From Polaromonas sp. (GTDB lineage: Bacteria; Pseudomonadota; Gammaproteobacteria; Burkholderiales; Burkholderiaceae_C), in contig NZ_JABBPC010000037.1 in assembly GCF_012927485.1 (NCBI RefSeq), positions 1-64,000 of the forward strand: a stretch of 64,000 nucleotides of DNA. Direction: 5' to 3'. Below, piece by piece: positions 16,736 through 25,555 of this stretch. Numbering within the stretch: position 1 is the first letter of the stretch; each line of letters begins with the position of its first letter. Under the pieces are notes generated by a model. The model saw nothing but the letters and a program-made list of their open reading frames with translations. It was not told where the DNA came from and searched no databases. Made by a program: the position numbers and the translations under genes.

Positions 16736-17923
16736 ATGGCCATTCTTGCCGTCAACGCGGGCTCGTCTACGCTCAAATTCTCCCTTCATCCGCTGAAAGC
16801 CAGCCAAGTGCAGCCCAGCTTGCTGGCCGGCAAGATCCAGGGGTTGGAGCCTGGGGGCATGCCCGAGATCGGTTGGTCCTGTCAAGGGAAGGCGCAGTGT
16901 CGCGCGCTGGATGTCACGGCTGACGACCCCTTCCACCAAGCTCTCCTGAGTCTGCGCGATCTGCTAACCACCGAGGCGGACGTGCCGCCGATTGAGGCGG
17001 TGGCCCACCGCGTAGTGCATGGCGGCCGGGCGTTTCGTGCCAGCGTCATCGTGACCGACGACATATTGTCCCAGTTGACTCGCCTGAATTCACTGGCACC
17101 GCTGCACCAGCCGCACAACCTGGAGGGCATTCGCGCCTTCCAGAAAGCCTTTCCACAGCTGCCGCAGGTGGCGTGTTTCGACACCGCCTTTCACGCCAGT
17201 TTGCCGGAGGTGGACTACGCTTTTGCGCTGCCGCCGGCGCTGGCGGAACAAGGTGTGCGGCGCTATGGTTTTCATGGTCTGTCGTACCAGTACATCATGA
17301 ACACCCTGCAGCAGCGCACGCCGCAGGCTGACGGCCGGGTGCTGATGGCCCACTTGGGCAACGGCGCCAGCCTGTGCGCGGCCCGCGACGGACTCAGCCG
17401 TGCCACGACCATGGGCTTTTCCGCGCTGGACGGCTTGATGATGGGCACGCGCAGCGGTTCACTGGATGCGGGCGTGCTGCTCTACCTTATGGAGCAGGGC
17501 TGGGACCATGACCGACTGCAAACGCTGCTGTACCGGCAGAGCGGTTTGCTAGGGGTCTCTGGCATCTCGGCCGACATGCGCCGCCTGCGCGCCGACGGCA
17601 GCGAAAGGGCCCGTAAGGCGATTGACCAGTTCACCCACCGCGTGGTGCGTGAATCGGGGGCGCTGACGGCTTGCCTGGGGGGGCTGGACGTGTTGGCCTT
17701 CAGCGGCGGCATCGGCGAACATGACGCCGTGCTGCGCGCCCAAGTCTGCGCCGGTCTGGGCTATTTGGGGGTGCAACTGGGCGAATCGCTCAATCAGCAG
17801 GCTACCGGTGAAACCATTATGGCCATCCATGCCGTCACCAGTCCGGTGCAAGTGTGGGTTGTGCCCACCGACGAAGGCAGTGTGGCCGCGCGCGAAGCGG
17901 CTCAGCTCATCGCTCGGGGCTAA
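16736..17923 (+). CDS. ackA: Acetate kinase
   Basis: A 395-residue ASKHA-fold kinase converting acetyl-phosphate and ADP to acetate and ATP. Family motifs are all present: NAGSSTLKFSL at the N-terminus, AHRVVHGG near 83, HLGNGASLCA near 205, MGTRSGSLDAGVL near 239, and FSGGIGEHD near 322. It starts 17 bases after the MaoC-Pta gene (GGACGGAG upstream), and the pair forms the acetate overflow pathway. Confidence 0.96.
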   Translation: MAILAVNAGSSTLKFSLHPLKASQVQPSLLAGKIQGLEPGGMPEIGWSCQGKAQCRALDVTADDPFHQALLSLRDLLTTEADVPPIEAVAHRVVHGGRAFRASVIVTDDILSQLTRLNSLAPLHQPHNLEGIRAFQKAFPQLPQVACFDTAFHASLPEVDYAFALPPALAEQGVRRYGFHGLSYQYIMNTLQQRTPQADGRVLMAHLGNGASLCAARDGLSRATTMGFSALDGLMMGTRSGSLDAGVLLYLMEQGWDHDRLQTLLYRQSGLLGVSGISADMRRLRADGSERARKAIDQFTHRVVRESGALTACLGGLDVLAFSGGIGEHDAVLRAQVCAGLGYLGVQLGESLNQQATGETIMAIHAVTSPVQVWVVPTDEGSVAAREAAQLIARG

Positions 17924-18008
17924 GACGGCGGTTCTGATTTTGGCGTAGAGCGCGTATCGCTATGGGCGACGTGGTTGAGCGATTTAGCAGCGCTTGGGTG
18001 CAGAAGGC

Positions 18009-18491
18009 TCAGATGCCTGGAATCCCGGAAAATGCCCAGATCAAACTGCCTGTCATTAAAAAATAGCGCGCAAACTTGCCGATAGCCATGTAGGCCAGGC
18101 ACGGCCAGAAGGGAAACTTGAGCCAGCCCGCGACCGCGCACAGAGGGTCTCCTACCAACGGCAGCCAGGCCAAAAGGCAGGCTTTCGGTCCCAGCTTTTC
18201 TAACCACCGGATGGCCCGGCTGTGGTGCGACGAATGCGCGTAGTTGTTCACCACCTGATGCGCGCCGTAACCCATCCACCAGTCCACTGCACCGCCCAGG
18301 GTATTGCCCGCAGTCGCCACCAGAATCGTCGGCCAAAACAGGTCGGGGTTGAGTTTGACCAGCCCGAACACCACAGGTTCAGAGGCCAGCGGCAACAAGG
18401 TCGCGGAAATAAAGGACACCACAAATACCGTGCTCAGGCCGAATTGCGGCAATGCCAGCCAGTGTAAAAGCTGGTGAATCCAGGCTTCCAT
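18009..18491 (-). CDS. yqaA: YqaA-family (SNARE-associated/DedA-like) membrane protein
   Basis: A 160-residue inner-membrane protein with the YqaA pattern: a membrane segment ISATLLPLASEPVVFGLV, the loop NTLGGAVDWWMGYGAH, and LGPKACLLAWLPLVGDPLCAVAGWLKFPFWPCLAYMAIGKFARY. The start at 18491 has GGAGA upstream; the frame is open 20 codons further but without a site. DedA-related proteins are implicated in lipid flipping and membrane homeostasis; no specific substrate is known for YqaA. It is convergent with ackA. Confidence 0.85.
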   Translation of the reverse strand: MEAWIHQLLHWLALPQFGLSTVFVVSFISATLLPLASEPVVFGLVKLNPDLFWPTILVATAGNTLGGAVDWWMGYGAHQVVNNYAHSSHHSRAIRWLEKLGPKACLLAWLPLVGDPLCAVAGWLKFPFWPCLAYMAIGKFARYFLMTGSLIWAFSGIPGI

Positions 18492-18556
18492 ATGTCTCCG
18501 AGCTAAAGTGCCAAAGTATAGGCAGCACGGAAAGGGCCAGCCTTGTCCCATGAGGA

Positions 18557-18850
18557 ATGAGCCTGAGCCTGTTCCTTGGCTACCCTGCAGACCTCCGCAA
18601 AGTGATCGACACGACCAACGCCATTGAGTCGGTCAAGCTCAGTTTGACGAAAATCAGCAGGCCTCGAGGCTCGTTTTCAGCCGGCGCTGCGGTGTCCAAA
18701 AGTTCTATCTCGCACTAGACAACAGCCGCCGGACATGGACCCTGCCAAGACGCGACGGGAAGGCTGCCGTGAATCGATCTACCGTTCAGTTCGACGAGCG
18801 CGCGCCGAGCGCCTAATTCAAGCGCCGTCTACACAAAATTCGGGACACCC
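18557..18850 (+). pseudogene. Remnant of an IS256-family transposase C-terminus and IS end
   Basis: Translation from 18569 gives FLGYPADLRKVIDTTNAIES, which matches the highly conserved IS256/mutator transposase segment around the catalytic Glu. The frame then breaks, and a second frame gives YLALDNSRRTW...DGKAAVNRSTVQFDERAP, the expected C-terminal continuation, ending at a TAA at 18814-18816. It is followed by TACACAAAATTCGGGACACC at about 18829-18848, resembling the terminal inverted repeat of this family. The N-terminal three quarters and the left end are missing. It is non-functional and abuts the arginase stop codon. Confidence 0.85.
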
Positions 18851-18858
18851 TGGCCGAA

Positions 18859-19776
18859 TCAACTGTTCCGCATCAGCGTGCTCTTTCCAAACAGGCTTTC
18901 GATGAGGTCAATCGCGAGCTCGGCGGTCCCGTTGCGCAGATCCAATGCGGGGTTGATCTCCATAATATCCAGTGACGCCAGCCGCCCGGTATCGGCAATC
19001 ATTTCCATGCACAGCTGGGCTTCGCGGTAGGTTGGGCCGCCCTTGACGGTCGTGCCCACGCCTGGCGCGAGTGCGGCATCCAGAAAGTCGACGTCAAAAC
19101 TCACATGCAGATGCGTGTTTTCGTCCATACCGGAGAGCGCTGTTTCCATGGCACGTCGCATGCCCACTTCATCGATATAGCGCATGTCAAATATTTCCAG
19201 TCCGGCTTGTCTGACAAAGCGCTTTTCACCCTCGTCCACGCTACGGATCCCGATCTGACGAAGGGATGATGGCGGCATGGCAGGAACCATGCCGCCGATG
19301 CCAGTCAGCGCGTCAGGTCCGTGACCACACAGCACAGCTACCGGCATGCCGTGAATATTGCCAGTGGGCGTCAGGGTGTTAGTGTTGAAATCGGTGTGGG
19401 CATCAAGCCATAACACGCGTAATTTTTTGTTCGCCTGGCGGCAGTGGCGGGCTACGGCGCTGATGGATCCAATGGCCAGGCAGTGGTCACCGCCGAGCAG
19501 AATCGGCAGCGCGTTCTCGGTCAACGCCAAATGCACAGCCTCATGAACCGACCGGTTCCACGTCACCACTTCGGCCAGGTGCCTATAGCCGTTGACGGGT
19601 TCCTGCCACGGGTTGGCGGGCCCACTGAGGTTGCCGTAATCCGTCACGATGAGGCCGTGCGATTCAAGCGCAGCCTGCAGCCCGGCAACCCGCAATGCTT
19701 CGGGTCCCATGCGAGCGCCACGAATTCCCGCTCCGATGTCGGTCGGGGCCCCGATGAGCCGGATCGGTAGCGTCAT
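18859..19776 (-). CDS. rocF: Arginase
   Basis: A 305-residue ureohydrolase splitting arginine to ornithine and urea. All Mn2+-site motifs are present: GGDHCLAIG (about 93-101), DAHTDFNT (about 123-130) and SFDVDFLDA (about 229-237). The N-terminal GAPTDIGAGIRGARMGPEALR and the 300-residue length point to arginase rather than agmatinase. Its start overlaps the ornithine cyclodeaminase stop by 4 bases, giving a translationally coupled arginine-to-proline route. Confidence 0.93.
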   Translation of the reverse strand: MTLPIRLIGAPTDIGAGIRGARMGPEALRVAGLQAALESHGLIVTDYGNLSGPANPWQEPVNGYRHLAEVVTWNRSVHEAVHLALTENALPILLGGDHCLAIGSISAVARHCRQANKKLRVLWLDAHTDFNTNTLTPTGNIHGMPVAVLCGHGPDALTGIGGMVPAMPPSSLRQIGIRSVDEGEKRFVRQAGLEIFDMRYIDEVGMRRAMETALSGMDENTHLHVSFDVDFLDAALAPGVGTTVKGGPTYREAQLCMEMIADTGRLASLDIMEINPALDLRNGTAELAIDLIESLFGKSTLMRNS

Positions 19777-20876
19777 GTCAAAGCTAATTCGATTGAAGAG
19801 TTTTTAAGGATCCCGTCGAACCCCTGGGCTGCCGCCTCGGAAGCGCAAGTTCCAGTGAGCAACCCAAAGAGGTTTTTTGCGTCGTCCAGATGAGGGATCA
19901 AGTCGATGCTCTGCGATCGGTTTTGCTGCCGTTGGAGCGTGTATAAATAGCGCAGGGCCGAGTAATCTGCGAGCGCAAAACCGACCGAGTCAAAAATAGT
20001 TACTTCTGCTGGCGACAGGCGGCCGGGCGCCGCGCCGCGCAGCACGTCCGCAAACTCGGTTACCGGGAAGTCGATCGGCAGTTGCTGGATCTCGCCCTCG
20101 ACGCGAGACTGAGGTTGGTACTCTACAACCACACGCGCATCCGCGCGTCGAAGAATGTCCACGTGCAATTCGGTCTTGCCGGGGCAGTCACCGCCGACGG
20201 CATTCAAGTGCATGCCAGGCGAAATCATCTCTGGCGTCAGGATGACGGCATTGCGCTTGTCGGCAGTCAGTGTGGTCACAATGTCCGCGCCTTCTACCGC
20301 GTCAGCGACCGAGCCGCACAGCTTTACTTGCAGATTTTTTTCGCCCAGCGCGTGAAGGTTGCGTGCTAATTTTTCAGTGGCCCGGCCGTCCACGTCATAC
20401 AGCCTGAACTCGCGCACGCCCAACATGTGGTGAAACGCGATAGCCTGAAATTCGCTTTGCGCGCCATTGCCAATCAATGCCATAACCCGGCTGTCCGTGC
20501 GTGCCATCCAGCGTGCTGCGAGCGCCGACATAGCCGCCGTGCGCAGAGCGGTGGTAACAGTCAGTTCAGACAGTAACAGTGGATAGCCGGTCTGAACATC
20601 CGCCAGCACGCCGAAAGCCGTCACGGTCAGCAGGCCGCGCGCGGTGTTTTTTGGGTGCCCGTTGACATACTTGAACGAATACAAATGACCGTCGCTGGTC
20701 GGCATCAGTTCTATCACACCCTCTGGGGAATAAATGGCATGGCGCGGCGACTTGTCAAATTCGCCCCAACGCCGGTAATCAGTTTCGATCTCCGCCGCCA
20801 GTCCTTCCATGAAGGGCGCTGGCCCCAATTGGCCGAGGATGCGCTGAATCCCTTGAATGCCGATGTACTCAACCAT
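19773..20876 (-). CDS. ocd: Ornithine cyclodeaminase
   Basis: A 367-residue protein of the OCD/mu-crystallin family converting ornithine to proline and ammonia with bound NAD. It shows ELTVTTALRTAAMSALAARWMAR, the Rossmann motif ALIGNGAQSEFQA (about 155) and LNAVGGDCPGKTELHVDILRRA typical of true Ocd. It is coupled to arginase downstream and divergent from an AsnC-family regulator. The pair lets arginine be used as nitrogen and carbon source without the succinyl pathway. Confidence 0.92.
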   Translation of the reverse strand: MVEYIGIQGIQRILGQLGPAPFMEGLAAEIETDYRRWGEFDKSPRHAIYSPEGVIELMPTSDGHLYSFKYVNGHPKNTARGLLTVTAFGVLADVQTGYPLLLSELTVTTALRTAAMSALAARWMARTDSRVMALIGNGAQSEFQAIAFHHMLGVREFRLYDVDGRATEKLARNLHALGEKNLQVKLCGSVADAVEGADIVTTLTADKRNAVILTPEMISPGMHLNAVGGDCPGKTELHVDILRRADARVVVEYQPQSRVEGEIQQLPIDFPVTEFADVLRGAAPGRLSPAEVTIFDSVGFALADYSALRYLYTLQRQQNRSQSIDLIPHLDDAKNLFGLLTGTCASEAAAQGFDGILKNSSIELALT

Positions 20877-20986
20877 GGTGGCTCTCCCGAAGCTTTTGAC
20901 TCTTTACGCCGTAGGCATTGCCAGTACAGGCAATCCAGACCTTTCACCATTGTCAGAAGTCTTGGCGTTAAACAAAAGGCAACTAT

Positions 20987-21017
20987 TTGTGCAATTAATT
21001 AACTTAATTGTGCAATT
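20987..21017. promoter_or_regulatory. Candidate AsnC-family operator in the ocd/regulator intergenic region
   Basis: The direct repeat TTGTGCAATT occurs at 20987-20996 and 21008-21017, exactly 21 bases (two helical turns) apart, and frames an AT-rich near-palindrome AATTAATTAACTTAATT. Lrp/AsnC regulators bind such spaced AT-rich sites. It lies in the 180-base gap between the divergent genes and probably controls both. Confidence 0.55.
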
Positions 21018-21056
21018 CGTCAGATGCGATTGCCATTTCCTCAATAAAATCGGTTG

Positions 21057-21479
21057 ATGGACGACACAGACCGCCAACTTATCTCTCTGCTACGCGACAA
21101 CGGACGCACTTCGGTCGCAGCGCTGGCCAAGGTTTTGCGGGTGTCTCGGGGAACCGTGCAAAACCGCGTCGACAAGCTGGAGGCCGACGGCACCATCGTG
21201 GGCTACACCGTCCGGTTGAGGCCACAGGCCGAAGTCCACCAAATTCGGGCCTTGATGACCGTGGCGGTGCAGGGCAATCGCATCGATCATGTGTTGAGTG
21301 CACTGCGTGGGGACCCGGCCGTCAGCGCGCTCCACACCACCAATGGTCGTTGGGACATCGTGGCCGAAATACGCGCCGACACCCTGGAGGCGTTTGACCG
21401 CGTTCTTGGGCGCATCCGCCTGCTGGAAGGCATTGCCCGCACCGAGACCAGTCTGCTGCTGTCGACCAGTAAGCTGTAG
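21057..21479 (+). CDS. Lrp/AsnC-family transcriptional regulator
   Basis: A 140-residue regulator. The N-terminal helix-turn-helix (LISLLRDNGRTSVAALAKVLRVSRGTVQNRVDKLEADG) is followed by the RAM ligand-binding beta-alpha domain. ATG 21057 is preferred over a TTG one codon upstream. Divergent placement next to ocd-arginase strongly suggests it senses an amino acid such as arginine or ornithine and controls that operon; the ligand is inferred. Confidence 0.9.
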   Translation: MDDTDRQLISLLRDNGRTSVAALAKVLRVSRGTVQNRVDKLEADGTIVGYTVRLRPQAEVHQIRALMTVAVQGNRIDHVLSALRGDPAVSALHTTNGRWDIVAEIRADTLEAFDRVLGRIRLLEGIARTETSLLLSTSKL

Positions 21480-21529
21480 GGCCTGCCACGCAGCAACGCC
21501 GGGCATTCCCCAGCCAGTAAACTTGAGGT

Positions 21530-22645
21530 ATGAACTTGGCCCCTGCCCAATTGTCCGAGCACCTCAAACGGGGACTCAAAAGCCTCTATACCCTGCAAGG
21601 TGACGAGCCTTTGCTGCTGCAGGAGTTTGCCGATGCGCTGCGCGCTGCCGCGAGACAACATGGGTACACAGAACGCACGGTACACACCGTGTCGGGAGCG
21701 CATTTTGACTGGAGCGAGGTGCTCGCTAGCGGCGGCTCGTTGAGCCTGTTCGCCGACAAACAAATCGTTGAAATCCGGATTCCGAGTGGCAAGCCGGGCA
21801 AAGACGGTTCGGTAGCGTTGCAGCAGCTGGCTGAACGCGCCCAAAGGGATGACGCCACACTCACCTTGATCACGTTGCCCAAACTGGACAGCATGACGAC
21901 TAAGGGGGCCTGGTTCGGCGCGCTCGACAGCTTTGGGGTGACGGTCAGGTTCGAGCCCATTGATCGCCGCGTCCTGCCGCAATGGATTGCGCAGCGCCTG
22001 CAGCGGCAAGGCCAGCGCGTGGCAGCGGGCGAGGAGGGTCAACGCACGCTGCAGTTTTTTGCCGATCGGGTCGAGGGCAACCTACTGGCCGCGCACCAGG
22101 AAATCCAGAAGCTGGGGCTGTTGTATCCGGCGGGCGAGGAGGGCGACGGCCAAGATGTGCTGAGTTTTGACCAGGTTGAAAACGCGGTACTCAATGTGGC
22201 GCGTTACGATGTATTCAAGCTCTCCGAAGCCGTGCTTGGCGGTCAGCCGGTGCGCGTGGCGCGCATGCTCGACGGCCTGCAGTCCGAAGGCGAATCCGAA
22301 GTGTTGGTGCACTGGGCGCTGGCCGAAGACATTCGTAGTTTGAAGCGCGTGAAAGACGCTCTTCAAGCCGGTCGGCCCATGCCGATGGCGCTGCGCGAAA
22401 ATCGCGTCTGGGGCGCTAAAGAAAAATTATTTGAACGCGTGCTGCCCAATATCGATGACACCGCATTGGCCAACCTGTTGTATGCGGCGCACAAGGTGGA
22501 CGGTATTGTCAAAGGACTGAAGCAGCCAGACTGGCCGGACGATGGATGGCAGGCGCTGCATCGCCTCGCGGGGCTGGTGTGTGCGCAATGCGCGACGCCG
22601 CGGCCCTGGGTGTCGCGAGTCGCAGCAGGCGGCGCAAAAGGCTAG
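21530..22645 (+). CDS. holA: DNA polymerase III subunit delta
   Basis: A 371-residue clamp-loader subunit that opens the beta clamp. The N-terminal LYTLQGDEPLLLQEFADALR, the DKQIVEIRIPSGKPG strand, IDRRVLPQWIAQRL and DVFKLSEAVLGGQ segments follow the HolA pattern over full length. It carries an AAA+ fold without functional Walker motifs, as expected for delta. In related genomes holA usually follows leuS-lptE; here it sits between an AsnC regulator and narX, so the neighbourhood has been rearranged. Confidence 0.93.
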   Translation: MNLAPAQLSEHLKRGLKSLYTLQGDEPLLLQEFADALRAAARQHGYTERTVHTVSGAHFDWSEVLASGGSLSLFADKQIVEIRIPSGKPGKDGSVALQQLAERAQRDDATLTLITLPKLDSMTTKGAWFGALDSFGVTVRFEPIDRRVLPQWIAQRLQRQGQRVAAGEEGQRTLQFFADRVEGNLLAAHQEIQKLGLLYPAGEEGDGQDVLSFDQVENAVLNVARYDVFKLSEAVLGGQPVRVARMLDGLQSEGESEVLVHWALAEDIRSLKRVKDALQAGRPMPMALRENRVWGAKEKLFERVLPNIDDTALANLLYAAHKVDGIVKGLKQPDWPDDGWQALHRLAGLVCAQCATPRPWVSRVAAGGAKG

Positions 22646-22649
22646 TGAT

Positions 22650-24578
22650 ATGCGGCAAACCGCCTCCCTGTCCAAAAAACTGATTCGCATCGGCGCCAGC
22701 CTGCTGGTGGTCGCGTTGGCGTCTATCGGGTTGACCTTATGGGTGACCTGGCAGCTTGAAGGTGGCGCTGCGGCCGTCAATGAAGCGGGGCGCATGCGCA
22801 TGCAGACTTGGCGACTCGCTAGCGCGGTGCAGGCGGGCGTGGCGCGCGCGGATCTAGAAGCTCTCGTGGCGCGATTCGATGCGAGCCTGGCCGTGTTGAA
22901 AGCAGGTGATCCTTTACGGCCACTGTTCGTACCCTGGGACCAGCAAGTTCATGATCGGTTTGCCGTCGTTGAGTCGTTGTGGAAGGGGCAACGCCAGCAA
23001 TGGTTGGCAGAACCGGAACCGACCCCCCAAGCCTCGTTGCGGGCGGCCGGCGATTTCGTTGACGCTATCGACCGCCTCGTGCTCGCGATCGAGCAGCATC
23101 TGTCCCGGCTGACAGCGATCCTCAACTTGTTTCAATTCGCGATGATGGCGCTGGCGATCGGCGGGGCAGTGGTGATGCTTTATACCGGCCATCTGTACGT
23201 GATCAGCCCCCTTGGGCGGCTTCGGCAGGGACTGCGGAAGGTGGAGTCCGGGGAATTCGCGACACGTATCGAGGTCGACACCGAGGACGAGTTCGGCCAG
23301 GTCGCGTCCGGCTTTAACCGCATGGCCGCGACGCTCCAGTCGCTTTACAAAGGGCTGGAATCGCAGGTTGAGGCCAAGACGCGGCGTATTGAGGCGCAAC
23401 GGGCGCGGCTTGAAGCACTTTACGAAGTCAGCGCCTTTCTGGCCCACGCCAACAGTATCGACGAGCTCGCGCGCGGATTTGCCCGCCGGGTGCGCACGGT
23501 CATGAAGGCGGATGCCGCGGCAGTCCGGTGGTGTGACGAGGCAAACCAGCGCTATCTGATGCTCGCCTCAGACTGTTTTCCGCAAGACATGAAGGAGGAG
23601 GAGCGCAGCCTGCTGGCCGGCGCCTGCGCCTGCGGCAACCTGCAGCCGGATGCCCGAACGCGCGTGATCCCAATCCTGAGCCATGACGAGGAACCCGTGC
23701 GCGGTTGTGCCAAAGCGGGGTATGAAAGCGTGGTGAGCGTGCCGATTCGGCTGCAACACCGTCTGCTGGGCGAGTTCAACCTGTTCTTCCGAAGCCCCGT
23801 CGTGCTGAGCATCGAGGAGACCGAACTACTGGACGCGCTGGCCAGTCACCTGGCCAGTGCTCTGGAAGGGTTGCGTGCCGCTGCGCTGGAGCGAGAGGCC
23901 GCGGTCGCCGAGGAGAGGGCTCTGCTGGCGCGCGAACTGCACGACTCGATTGCGCAGTCGCTGGTTTTTCTCAAAATTCAGGTGCAGTTGCTGCGGACCG
24001 CCGTTCAGCGCGGTCAAGCAGCGCAGATGCAGACGGCGCTCGACGAACTGGATACAGGACTGCGCGAGAGTATCGGCGACGTGCGCGAGCTACTGGTCCA
24101 TTTTCGCACCCGTACCAACACCGACGACATCAAGCAGGCGCTGCAAGAAACGCTGCAAAAGTTCCAGCATCAAACGGGTCTGCCGACGTATCTGAAGATC
24201 CAGGGCGATGGTCTGCCGCTGCTCCCCGACGTGCAGGTTCAGGTGTTGCATGTGGTGCAGGAGGCGCTGTCCAATGTGCGAAAGCATTCCCGGGCTACGC
24301 AGGTCGATCTTGATGTGTTCAAGGGGGCGCACTGGCGCTTCGTAGTGCATGACAATGGTGTCGGTTTCGACCTGCATAGCGGCCATGGGGAATCCCATGT
24401 AGGCATGAAAATCATGCGCGAACGCGCCGAACGAATTGGCGCCGAGGTCGCCATCCTCTCCGACCCAGGTCAGGGAACGACGGTGACTTTGACGCTGCCG
24501 CCGCACCCGGTCACAGGCGGCGGATTGGCGACGGGACTGAATTTGGCACTCCCGCTCCAGGTCGTGCATGGAATTTGA
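22650..24578 (+). CDS. narX: Nitrate/nitrite sensor histidine kinase NarX
   Basis: The ATG at 22650 is 4 bases past holA; a longer frame runs into holA. In order: TM1 (about 10-32), a periplasmic sensor with a P-box-like NEAGRMRMQTWRLASAV (about 39-55), TM2 (about 155-180), HAMP, a GAF-like central domain with a Cys cluster (DCF...CACGN...GCAK), a HisKA_3 domain with phospho-acceptor His431 in ARELHDSIAQSL, and an HATPase with DNGVGFD. It senses nitrate through the P-box and phosphorylates NarL, encoded 12 bases downstream. Confidence 0.93.
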   Translation: MRQTASLSKKLIRIGASLLVVALASIGLTLWVTWQLEGGAAAVNEAGRMRMQTWRLASAVQAGVARADLEALVARFDASLAVLKAGDPLRPLFVPWDQQVHDRFAVVESLWKGQRQQWLAEPEPTPQASLRAAGDFVDAIDRLVLAIEQHLSRLTAILNLFQFAMMALAIGGAVVMLYTGHLYVISPLGRLRQGLRKVESGEFATRIEVDTEDEFGQVASGFNRMAATLQSLYKGLESQVEAKTRRIEAQRARLEALYEVSAFLAHANSIDELARGFARRVRTVMKADAAAVRWCDEANQRYLMLASDCFPQDMKEEERSLLAGACACGNLQPDARTRVIPILSHDEEPVRGCAKAGYESVVSVPIRLQHRLLGEFNLFFRSPVVLSIEETELLDALASHLASALEGLRAAALEREAAVAEERALLARELHDSIAQSLVFLKIQVQLLRTAVQRGQAAQMQTALDELDTGLRESIGDVRELLVHFRTRTNTDDIKQALQETLQKFQHQTGLPTYLKIQGDGLPLLPDVQVQVLHVVQEALSNVRKHSRATQVDLDVFKGAHWRFVVHDNGVGFDLHSGHGESHVGMKIMRERAERIGAEVAILSDPGQGTTVTLTLPPHPVTGGGLATGLNLALPLQVVHGI

Positions 24579-24590
24579 GGAAAAGACACC

Positions 24591-25301
24591 ATGAAACAGA
24601 TTCAGCTGCTGGTGGTTGACGACCATCCCCTGTTCCGTCGGGGACTGATTGCATTGCTGTCACTCGACGAGCGCTTCAACGTGGCCTTCGAGGCTGGCGA
24701 TATCGGCGAAGCCCTGCGTTGTATAGAACGCGGCAAGCCGGACCTGATTCTTCTGGACAACCACATGCCTGGCGTTCGCGGCGTGGACGGCATCGCGACC
24801 CTTAAGGAAGCCGCCCCGGACACCCGCATTTTGATGCTGACCGTGAGTGAGGACGAGGATGATCTGGCTGCGGCACTGCAGGCCGGTGCGGACGGGTATC
24901 TGCTCAAAACGGTGGAACTGGATCACCTGTCCGAATTAATCGTCAAGGTACTCGCAGGGGAGTCCGTGGTCAGCCCGGAAATGATGACCAAGCTGGTCAC
25001 GGCCTTCCGCGCGAAAGCCCCGCCCGCTCCTTCAGGCGGCACTGCCGCGATCGAAACCGCCAGCCCGCGGGTCGAGCGGGTAGCGTATTCTCGCGATGGT
25101 TCGGCCCTCGATTTGCTGTCTGCACGTGAGCGCGAAGTGGTTACCTTGATCGCGCACGGCGACAGCAACAAAGCGATTGCGCGCAAGCTCGACATCGCCG
25201 AAACCACGGTCAAGATTCACGTCCAGCATATTCTTCGCAAGCTGCAACTGACCTCACGGGTTCAGGCCGCTGTTTATGCAGCCAGCCGGGAACTGGGTTG
25301 A
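24591..25301 (+). CDS. narL: Nitrate response regulator NarL
   Basis: A 236-residue NarL/FixJ regulator. The receiver domain has DD at 10-11, phospho-acceptor Asp56 in DLILLDNHMPG, and Lys in LLKTVE. A linker leads to a C-terminal LuxR helix-turn-helix (LSAREREVVTLIAHGDSNKAIARKLDIAETTVKIH...). Phosphorylated by NarX, it activates nitrate respiration genes, here most likely the narK-narGHJI operon that follows after a 254-base gap. Confidence 0.95.
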   Translation: MKQIQLLVVDDHPLFRRGLIALLSLDERFNVAFEAGDIGEALRCIERGKPDLILLDNHMPGVRGVDGIATLKEAAPDTRILMLTVSEDEDDLAAALQAGADGYLLKTVELDHLSELIVKVLAGESVVSPEMMTKLVTAFRAKAPPAPSGGTAAIETASPRVERVAYSRDGSALDLLSAREREVVTLIAHGDSNKAIARKLDIAETTVKIHVQHILRKLQLTSRVQAAVYAASRELG

Positions 25302-25388
25302 CGCCTGGCCGTAGGGCGTAGTCGCAGACGGAAGTCGACCGCTGCACTCAGTCGCGCGATCACGCGCCTTTAGAAGTAGCCAGTCTTC

Positions 25389-25445
25389 GTAGCGGGGCGC
25401 TACAGCGATAAAGCGTTTTCGTCGCGACCTAGTTCTTTAGAACTA
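25389..25445. promoter_or_regulatory. Two inverted repeats upstream of narK1
   Basis: GTAGCG-GGG-CGCTAC at 25389-25403 and TAGTTC-TTTA-GAACTA at 25430-25445 are perfect inverted repeats in the narL-narK1 gap. The first may be a weak narL terminator stem, though it has no T-run. The second is a plausible operator. A single NarL-heptamer-like AGAAGTA occurs at 25372-25378. No FNR box matching TTGAT-N4-ATCAA is visible in the gap, which is unexpected for a nitrate-respiration operon. Confidence 0.35.
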
Positions 25446-25555
25446 TGCCACCGAGGTCGCCCTAGTTCCTCTTTCGTTCCTGTTACGTCCCTAAGGGGGA
25501 TATTCAAAACGCGCGAAAAAACTCACAGTCATGCCATGTCTTTGGAGAAAAAAAT

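Noticed and set aside
22542..22649. Longer narX start inside holA
   Set aside because: ATG at 22650 directly precedes the first membrane helix; the extension is a shadow of holA.
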